In this document: positions 58,956 through 64,000 of the stretch, piece after piece | How positions within the stretch are numbered: the stretch's first letter is position 1 | How the letters are laid out: each line of letters opens with the position of its first letter | Origin: Bacteroidota bacterium | GTDB taxonomy: Bacteria; Bacteroidota; Bacteroidia; Bacteroidales; F082 | Reading direction: 5' to 3' | Length of the DNA: 64,000 nt | Assembly: GCA_018816765.1 (NCBI GenBank) | Contig: JAHIUX010000081.1 | Span: 1-64,000, forward strand | Position numbers and translations under genes: made by a program | Notes under the pieces: generated by a model | The model's database searches: none | Told to the model about the DNA's origin: nothing | What the model saw: only the letters and a program-made list of their open reading frames with translations

Positions 58956-61171
58956 ATACAATGATGCTCACTTTTTCCAATCAGTTGCTGCAAAGCCTTG
59001 GGTTTACCCTGCTACACTCATTATGGCAATCGGCCCTGATTGCGATTGCTGTGTTTGTATTGCTGAAAGGAATGAGAAATGCCTCAGCGCTCAGCCGGTA
59101 CTACATTTCATTTACGGGCTTGTTACTGATGCTTGCCATTCCCGGAATCGCTTTCGTACAATCATTGGGCAAATACAGCCCTGTGCCGGAACAACCGCTA
59201 CTGCCACCTCAAACTGATGACCTCATTGCCGTTGTATATGTGCTTGCTGATGCAGGCTTTGGTATACAGGCTTTCGTTAACCAGATTTCAGACGCGTTTT
59301 CAGCCATGGCCCCATATTTTGTCTGGTTCTGGCTAATTGGGATGATGATGATGTCGGTTCGCCTGGGCGGGGGATATGTCCTGGCTTACAGGCTAAAAAC
59401 AACCTACATCAGGCCTGTGGAGCAAAAATGGGAGCTTATCCTGAACAGGATGGCCGACAAGTTGCATATCAGGCATAAGATCAGCTTGTTTGAATCGGTA
59501 AAAGTGGATATGCCCATGGTGATCGGATACCTCAAACCTGTGATTTTACTGCCAATCGGCACCCTAAGCCGCATGCCCTATGATCAGGTCGAAATGATCC
59601 TGGCCCATGAGCTGGCACACATCAGGAGGGCCGATTTTCTGGTGAACCTCATTCAGTCAGTGGTTGAAGTTGTGTTGTTCTTTAACCCCTTTGTCTGGTG
59701 GCTTTCATCAGTAATCAGACAGGAACGCGAGCATATCTGCGATGATATGGCAATGAATATCAGCGGCAAAGGACTTTCACTGGCCAAAGCGCTGGTGAGC
59801 CTGTCGGACCTTCCGGCCGCTGCAATGGATAATTCTGCAATTCTTTATTTTAACAAATACAATACTATGAAACGGATAGAAAGGCTTTTCAGTAATCCAA
59901 GACTGAAACCCTCATCATTTGAAAAAATGATTGTAACATTGATGGCCCTGGTTGTTGTCATCATCATTTCAACTTCAGGAACATTTGCCGGATCGGCTGA
60001 CAACGGAGTGGCTGAACCTTCAGCTGTCATCAACGGAACTGATGGTAACTATGCAGTTGACATCATGCCATTGCCTGACACATTAAAGGATGCACCAGCT
60101 CCTGTAGTAAAGGAAAAACGCGAAATTTACCTTGAAGTTGAAGATGGAAAAACTGTAAAAGCCATAGTCAATGGGAAGGAAGTTCCTGTGGAAGAGCTTG
60201 AAAAAGAAGCATTCAGGATTTCAGACCACGACACCGCAATTACGAAAAGGGTTATCATCAAAGGAGCTCATCCGCGCTACAAAGAAGTCATCGTGGAAAC
60301 AGATGAGGTCGAGTGGAATCAAAAAGGCAACAAGCCCGGAAAAGAAAGGAAAGTCATTGTTTATGATGATGACAAGGTGTTTATGGCACGTCCCAAGCCA
60401 CACGGAGCACCTCCAATGCGTTGGAAAGGAAAAAACCAGGAAGCCTATGCGTTCGACATGACCATCACTGAAGGCGACTCCCTCATGGTAAATGTAAGTC
60501 AGATCGATTCCCTGATCAGGAATGCTTACGTCATGCAACTCGATTCGGCTGGTGGCATGCGTGTACTGGCGGATGGCGAACTCGATTCAGTGCTGACCGT
60601 TTACGGGATGCCAAAAGATGGTCCGGGCCATGGCAACAGGCGCATGATTTACATGAATCACCCTGATGTTGAAGGATTAAGAAGGAACGCCGAAGAAATG
60701 AGGCGGCAACGCGACATGGAGCGTGAACTGATGCAAATGGAGCGCGAGGCCAGGAGGATGGCCGAAGGGCAGGAGCTGGAGGCCAAGCGGGAGGAAATAG
60801 AAGCGAAAAGGCTGGAATTGGAAGCCGCCAGAGAAGAGATGGAGGCCAACAGAATGGCGATAGAAGCAATACCTGAACCCGGGATTCCCAGACATATGTT
60901 TTTCCCTGAAGAAGGTGAATTCGAATTCTTTATGGATAGGGAAAGGCCTGAAGGACAATGCAGGTATGACCACAAATATATCCGCCTGTTTAAGGAGGAG
61001 CTGCTCGAAGCAGGGCTGGCCGGGCCAGGCTCAGACATCACGCTGACCCGCAAGCAGCTGATCATCGATGGCACTGTTGCTGACAACAAGTTGCACAAGC
61101 ATTACCTGAAACGTTTCGAAGAAATTACAGGCGAAAAACTGGATCAGAACCAGGCTGTGGTGATCAGATAA
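58952..61171 (+). CDS. M56 (BlaR1-like) membrane metalloprotease, anti-repressor
   Basis: A 739-residue membrane protein. Four N-terminal helices are interrupted by a cytoplasmic M56 domain with zinc motif HELAH (219-223) and downstream EREHICDD near 258-265. A final helix (about 328-345) leads to a periplasmic region of about 390 residues. That region has no penicillin-binding sensor domain. It contains an acidic DUF-like part, a Met/Glu/Arg-rich coiled coil with at least five heptads (about 608-640), and a compact C-terminal segment (DHKYIRLFKEELLEAG through LKRFEEITGEKL). Known partners respond to beta-lactams, but the sensor here is different, so the signal is unknown. Confidence 0.9.
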   Translation: MNTMMLTFSNQLLQSLGFTLLHSLWQSALIAIAVFVLLKGMRNASALSRYYISFTGLLLMLAIPGIAFVQSLGKYSPVPEQPLLPPQTDDLIAVVYVLADAGFGIQAFVNQISDAFSAMAPYFVWFWLIGMMMMSVRLGGGYVLAYRLKTTYIRPVEQKWELILNRMADKLHIRHKISLFESVKVDMPMVIGYLKPVILLPIGTLSRMPYDQVEMILAHELAHIRRADFLVNLIQSVVEVVLFFNPFVWWLSSVIRQEREHICDDMAMNISGKGLSLAKALVSLSDLPAAAMDNSAILYFNKYNTMKRIERLFSNPRLKPSSFEKMIVTLMALVVVIIISTSGTFAGSADNGVAEPSAVINGTDGNYAVDIMPLPDTLKDAPAPVVKEKREIYLEVEDGKTVKAIVNGKEVPVEELEKEAFRISDHDTAITKRVIIKGAHPRYKEVIVETDEVEWNQKGNKPGKERKVIVYDDDKVFMARPKPHGAPPMRWKGKNQEAYAFDMTITEGDSLMVNVSQIDSLIRNAYVMQLDSAGGMRVLADGELDSVLTVYGMPKDGPGHGNRRMIYMNHPDVEGLRRNAEEMRRQRDMERELMQMEREARRMAEGQELEAKREEIEAKRLELEAAREEMEANRMAIEAIPEPGIPRHMFFPEEGEFEFFMDRERPEGQCRYDHKYIRLFKEELLEAGLAGPGSDITLTRKQLIIDGTVADNKLHKHYLKRFEEITGEKLDQNQAVVIR

Positions 61172-61190
61172 ATGACGTCATAACCAATTT

Positions 61191-61227
61191 AAAAACTGCT
61201 TTTTTCGATGAAGAAAGCAGTTTTTTT
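61191..61227 (+). terminator. Rho-independent terminator after the BlaI/M56 operon
   Basis: A 16-bp stem (61191-61206 with 61210-61225, one G-T pair, core AAAAACTGCTTT) closes a 3-base loop and ends in a run of T (61221-61227), 20 bases after the M56 stop. The flanking A-run means it could also work on the minus strand. Confidence 0.9.
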
Positions 61228-61240
61228 ATTTGAAAATGAG

Positions 61241-61248
61241 TAACTTTG
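61241..61248 (+). promoter_or_regulatory. Putative -7 promoter box of the lipoprotein gene
   Basis: TAACTTTG is an exact TAnnTTTG match directly after the terminator, about 92 bases upstream of ATG 61340. The leader is A/T-rich with no recognised riboswitch. Confidence 0.5.
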
Positions 61249-61339
61249 AAAAATAATCTCTTTTTTTTTCTGAGCACAAGTAAACCATTTTCCTCCACAG
61301 GTATCTGAATAGTATGTTAAACTTAATAATTAATCATTT

Positions 61340-62176
61340 ATGAAATCCACCAAAGTAATGTTGCGTTTTGCCGTTGTCGTTGCAGTAGTGATGCTTACAT
61401 TTTCCTGCAAGAAAAGTGACAATAACCCGAACCAGAATGAAGCCGACAGCTTTAAAAAAGATGCGTTGGTTGAATCAACCTTTAATGAAGTTGCTGAAAT
61501 AGCTGACCAGGCCTGGAATTCAGTAGCTTACCAGCTAAAGTCAACCGAAGGTGGCACCTTCCTCTTCAGCCCCTGTGCCACCATTACTGTTGATACTGTG
61601 GCAATGCCTCACGTGATGACAATCGATTTTGGTACTGAAAACTGCCTTTGTCATGATGGAAAATACAGGCGTGGACAGATCATCGTAACCTTCACAGGCA
61701 GGTACCGCGAACCAGGCACCGTTAAAACCCGCACCTTTAATGAATACTATGTCAACGATAACCATGTTGAAGGACAATCGGTGGTGAGCAATATGGGATT
61801 CAACGATGACGGGTTCATTTACTTTACCATTGCTGTTGAAGGCACGATCACCTTTGCCAATGGCGAAGGCACATGGACATGGATGTCGAACCACACCAAA
61901 ACCTGGATTGAAGGATACGAAACATTTTCATGGCTCGACGATGTATACCTGATCGAAGGAAATTCATCTTCAACTTTCCTCGATGGTGGCACAGTAAGCC
62001 GTCAAATTATCCTTCCATTGCGCCGCGAACTTACCTGCCACCATTTTGTCAGTGGCAGCATCGAAATCACCCGCGAAAACAGACCCACACGCCTGCTTGA
62101 TTTTGGCGACGGCACTTGCGACAACATTGCTACCGTAACCATCAATGGCGAAACACATATCATTAGATTGAAATAA
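61340..62176 (+). CDS. Bacteroidota lipoprotein of unknown function
   Basis: A 278-residue predicted lipoprotein with the lipobox LTFSC followed by KKSDNN. The mature protein is beta-rich, with several Cys residues in a pattern repeated twice: MTIDFGTENCLCHDGKYRRG near 94 and LLDFGDGTCDNIATVTING near 253. The second half reads like a shortened version of the first. I recall DFG-x-C-x-DG motifs in many Bacteroidota lipoproteins of unknown role. It precedes the ECF sigma gene by 96 bases that include a strong hairpin, so co-transcription is uncertain. Confidence 0.7.
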   Translation: MKSTKVMLRFAVVVAVVMLTFSCKKSDNNPNQNEADSFKKDALVESTFNEVAEIADQAWNSVAYQLKSTEGGTFLFSPCATITVDTVAMPHVMTIDFGTENCLCHDGKYRRGQIIVTFTGRYREPGTVKTRTFNEYYVNDNHVEGQSVVSNMGFNDDGFIYFTIAVEGTITFANGEGTWTWMSNHTKTWIEGYETFSWLDDVYLIEGNSSSTFLDGGTVSRQIILPLRRELTCHHFVSGSIEITRENRPTRLLDFGDGTCDNIATVTINGETHIIRLK

Positions 62177-62200
62177 ATAAGAAACATTGCTTTGAAGGGC

Positions 62201-62234
62201 GCAGGTCTCAGGCATGCTATAGCCTGAGACCTGC
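62201..62234 (+). other. Strong hairpin without T-tract between lipoprotein and sigma factor genes
   Basis: A 13-bp perfect inverted repeat (62201-62213 with 62222-62234, core GCAGGTCTCAGGC) has an 8-base loop. An extra GGGC/GCCC pairing around it is offset by two bases. It lacks the T-run of a classical terminator. It may be an attenuator, a processing site, or a terminator of a less common kind. Confidence 0.6.
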
Positions 62235-62272
62235 CCACCAAGGCAATTGACCTGCAGTGCAAAATCGGTTTT

Positions 62273-62821
62273 ATGGATTCAGGTGATGAAACTTTACTCA
62301 CATTATCAGCAGGTGAAACAGACAAACCAGGCGATTTCCGCTTGCTCGTCAACGCGCATAGCAGGCCACTTTATGCCCACATCAGGAGCATTGTCCTCGA
62401 CCATGAATCAACAAACGATGTACTGCAGAACACCTTTCTCAAAGCCTGGCAATCCTATCCGTCTTTCAGGGGCGATGCGAAAGTCTCCACCTGGCTCTTC
62501 AGGATTGCGACTAACGAAGCCTTGCAACACCTGCGAAAACGTAAAACAAGGGAAGTATTTTCCCGCATATTGCTACAGCACCAGCCTCAACAGCAAACCG
62601 ACGCCCATTTTAACAGCGACGACATCAGGAAAAAACTTGAATCAGCCCTCAATACACTGACAACGAAACAGCGCATGATTTTTGGTATGAAATACTTTAA
62701 CGAGATGAAATATAGTGAGATAAGTGAGATTCTGAAACTTTCTGAAGGAACCCTGAAAGCTGTTTATCATCATGCAAGCCGAAAAGTAGAAGCGTTTATT
62801 CTTCGCCAATCAATAGACTAA
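62273..62821 (+). CDS. ECF-type RNA polymerase sigma factor
   Basis: A 182-residue sigma-70 family factor of the extracytoplasmic type. Region 2 is FRLLVNAHSRPLYAHIRSIVLDHESTNDVLQNTFLKAWQSYPSFRG with the -10-binding FKVSTWLFRIATNEAL-like helix, and region 4 is LTTKQRMIFGMKYFNEMKYSEISEILKLSEGTLKAVYHHA, a helix-turn-helix. No region 3 is present, as expected. It is followed 1 base later by a small membrane protein and then a Spy-like protein, the usual layout of sigma, anti-sigma and sensor in Bacteroidota. Confidence 0.93.
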   Translation: MDSGDETLLTLSAGETDKPGDFRLLVNAHSRPLYAHIRSIVLDHESTNDVLQNTFLKAWQSYPSFRGDAKVSTWLFRIATNEALQHLRKRKTREVFSRILLQHQPQQQTDAHFNSDDIRKKLESALNTLTTKQRMIFGMKYFNEMKYSEISEILKLSEGTLKAVYHHASRKVEAFILRQSID

Positions 62822-62822
62822 A

Positions 62823-63266
62823 ATGGAAAAAAATATACATTCAATGAAAGGAAAAGGACCGGATGCATTTAATGATGTTCCGGAAGGCTATTTTGAGCAG
62901 TTGCCCGACACCCTGCTTAACGCTGTATCGCAGCCGACCCGACAATTTCAAGCACGGTTTTTGTATACCCTGGCTGCAGCCTCCGTCGTTATTTTGGTGC
63001 TTGGCATAAGCCTGATCCTGTATTTAGCCGGAAGCGGAACTTCCAATGCGCCTGTACAATACGTGGTTAACGATACAACGCAAATAAACAACCCAACAAA
63101 CCCGCATATTACTGATGTCAGTTCGGCTTACCAGCATCATGGATTGGTGCTGACAGCAGTTGATATTTACAGTACGGAAACAAATACAAACCTCAGGTTG
63201 ATTGATCAGGTTTCATATGACGAAATCATTGATTACCTGGTATCGGAAACAGATTATGATTTTTAA
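62823..63266 (+). CDS. Probable anti-sigma factor (small membrane protein)
   Basis: A 147-residue single-pass membrane protein. A cytoplasmic part of about 45 residues contains FNDVPEGYFEQLPDTLLNAV, a motif I associate with Bacteroidota anti-sigma proteins (PE-x-YFE-x-L). One helix (LYTLAAASVVILVLGISLIL, about 47-66) and an 80-residue periplasmic tail follow. It has no ZAS zinc motif. The start lies 1 base after the sigma-factor stop. Inhibition of the upstream sigma factor is inferred from position and topology. Confidence 0.72.
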   Translation: MEKNIHSMKGKGPDAFNDVPEGYFEQLPDTLLNAVSQPTRQFQARFLYTLAAASVVILVLGISLILYLAGSGTSNAPVQYVVNDTTQINNPTNPHITDVSSAYQHHGLVLTAVDIYSTETNTNLRLIDQVSYDEIIDYLVSETDYDF

Positions 63267-63276
63267 ACACAAGCCA

Positions 63277-63765
63277 ATGAACCGTATTTTACAAGCACTG
63301 AGCACCCTGACGCTCATCGTGTTTCTGGCCTTTAACGGACAGGCATTCGCTCAACGACGCTTTGAACAGCAACAGGTTAAAGAAAAGATTGAAACAGCGC
63401 GCATTGCTGTTTTCAGCAACCAGATGGACCTGACACCGGAGGAGGCAAGCGTCTTTTGGCCTCAATACAACGCATATCGAAAGCAAATGAAAGACCAAAA
63501 AGACCAGACAAAAAAGGTACTGGCGAAGCTGAATAAGGAGGTTGCTGAAATGTCGGATGAGGAACTTAACATGCTCATCGACGCAAGGCTTGGTGAAGCA
63601 AAGGCACTTATGCAGACGCGTACTGACTTTATCATGTCGCTCAGAAAAGTGCTACCACCCCGAAAAGTCATCAGGTTTTATAAAGCGGAAGAGCAATTTA
63701 AGCGGATGCTGCTCGAAAAAGCTGCTGAAAAGCGAATGAATGAACCATTCGAAACGGACGAATAA
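63277..63765 (+). CDS. Spy/CpxP-like periplasmic protein (sensor of ECF sigma factor type)
   Basis: A 162-residue exported protein. A signal peptide (LTLIVFLAFNGQAFA) is followed by an almost entirely helical mature part: RIAVFSNQMDLTPEEASVFWPQYNAYR, a Lys-rich helix, and RKVLPPRKVIRFYKAEEQFKRMLLEKA. The pattern matches the LTxxQ-type Spy/CpxP/heavy-metal-sensor superfamily, often found after an ECF sigma and its anti-sigma. It may sense envelope stress or metal. ATG 63277 is preferred; ATG 63256 overlaps the previous stop and would also be possible. The signal is unknown. Confidence 0.8.
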   Translation: MNRILQALSTLTLIVFLAFNGQAFAQRRFEQQQVKEKIETARIAVFSNQMDLTPEEASVFWPQYNAYRKQMKDQKDQTKKVLAKLNKEVAEMSDEELNMLIDARLGEAKALMQTRTDFIMSLRKVLPPRKVIRFYKAEEQFKRMLLEKAAEKRMNEPFETDE

Positions 63766-63813
63766 ATTCCGGCTAAACTCGCTGTTTATTGCGAACATAT
63801 CCCTGGAAATTAT

Positions 63814-63839
63814 AAAAAACTGCGCAAGCAGTTTTTTTT
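63814..63839 (+). terminator. Rho-independent terminator after the sigma-factor operon
   Basis: A 10-bp stem, AAAAAACTGC (63814-63823) with its complement (63828-63837), encloses a GCAA tetraloop and ends in an 8-base T-run (63832-63839). It lies 49 bases after the Spy-like stop. Confidence 0.88.
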
Positions 63840-63879
63840 AGGTGTTTATGTGCTGATCACTGAATGCACGGTGGCAGTA

Positions 63880-63887
63880 TAATTTTG
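63880..63887 (+). promoter_or_regulatory. Putative -7 promoter box of the PatB-like gene
   Basis: TAATTTTG matches TAnnTTTG exactly, 34 bases before ATG 63922 and directly downstream of the terminator. Confidence 0.5.
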
Positions 63888-63921
63888 CCTAATTTGCGGT
63901 GCGAAAATAAATCCGGCAATT

Positions 63922-64000
63922 ATGGCCTATAATTTTAATAAAATCATCGACAGGGGAGAATCAAACTCCGTAAAATACGACCTGAGGTCTGCCATTTTTG
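63922..64000 (+). CDS. PatB/MalY-type aminotransferase (cystathionine beta-lyase), 5' end only
   Basis: Only the first 26 residues are in the window, starting MAYNFNKIIDRGESNSVKYD. This matches the characteristic start of PatB/MalY-type PLP enzymes (YNFDEIIDRRGTNSVKWD), which cleave cystathionine or cysteine to pyruvate, ammonia and a thiol. The PLP-binding lysine and the rest of the protein lie beyond the window end, so activity cannot be judged. Confidence 0.75.
   Translation, partial: MAYNFNKIIDRGESNSVKYDLRSAIF

Noticed and set aside
1-64000. Search for tRNA, rRNA, CRISPR arrays, insertion sequences, integrases and attachment-site direct repeats
   Set aside because: None was recognised by eye in any intergenic region. 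Intergenic gaps are short, and no transposase- or integrase-like reading frame is present.

Overview
The window is a chromosomal stretch of a Bacteroidota bacterium, most likely a Bacteroidales or related lineage. Four things support this. Many genes are preceded by an exact TAnnTTTG box, the Bacteroidota sigma-factor -7 element, and recognisable Shine-Dalgarno sequences are scarce. There are Bacteroidota-style lipoproteins, including FKBP lipoproteins. One protein has a type IX secretion C-terminal sorting domain. Characteristic families are present (TPR-linked histidine kinases, rhomboids with a long C-terminal tail, BlaI/M56 pairs). No rRNA, tRNA, CRISPR array, prophage or insertion sequence was found, so this looks like a vertically inherited region with one large accessory island, the polysaccharide locus.

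Layout. 32-3270: a TPR sensor kinase diverges from a small HTH regulator across an AT-rich spacer holding an array of GTTAC-N4-GTAAY palindromes; ndk ends tail to tail with the regulator. 3580-7381: an operon with an NrnA-type DHH phosphoesterase followed by three FKBP-type lipoproteins carrying one, two and three FKBP-like domains, closed by a bidirectional terminator. 7437-7811: a single-domain response regulator. 7977-30664: about 22.7 kb of head-to-tail minus-strand genes forming an exopolysaccharide/O-antigen-type locus. In transcription order these are a receiver protein, a receiver-like/sugar-transferase fusion (initiating transferase), a half-size TolC-like protein, a LysM-containing Wzz/Wzc-like protein, Wzx, Wzy, two duplicated pairs of GT2 enzymes, two GT4-type enzymes, an acyltransferase, an FkbM methyltransferase, a further GT2, a T9SS-targeted beta-helix protein, a zinc-ribbon methyltransferase and a hybrid histidine kinase. 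Signalling proteins therefore lie at both ends of the locus.

30878-38156: uvrB, then a minus-strand operon of a small membrane protein, mutL, two tandem rhomboids and an EEP-family hydrolase. 38296-43527: a GroES-like protein, a BtuF/FecCD-type metal-chelate ABC importer with translationally overlapping genes, and a YtcJ-like amidohydrolase. 43537-48324: an lplA - DUF1338 - FAD/Fe-S dehydrogenase operon that fits 2-oxoadipate to D-2-hydroxyglutarate to 2-oxoglutarate metabolism. 48439-50831: typA and an LEA-like lipoprotein. 50828-55701: guaA, a five-LysM/periplasmic-binding-protein fusion and a MORN-like repeat lipoprotein. 55914-58427: truA, an unrecognised protein and an SDR oxidoreductase. 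58572-61171: a BlaI-type repressor with two inverted-repeat operators and its M56 (BlaR1-like) metalloprotease partner. 61340-63765: a lipoprotein and an ECF sigma / anti-sigma-like / Spy-like triad. 63922 to the end: the first 79 bases of a PatB/MalY-type aminotransferase.

The strongest candidates for something undescribed are in the polysaccharide locus: the sugar transferase with a degenerate receiver (Glu in place of the phospho-Asp) and a four-cysteine insertion, the Wzz-type protein with a periplasmic LysM domain and a decayed kinase domain, and a half-length TolC protein with no Wza present. Next come the operator array near 2.3 kb and the 1-2-3 FKBP series. All assignments come from reading motifs; no database search was run.
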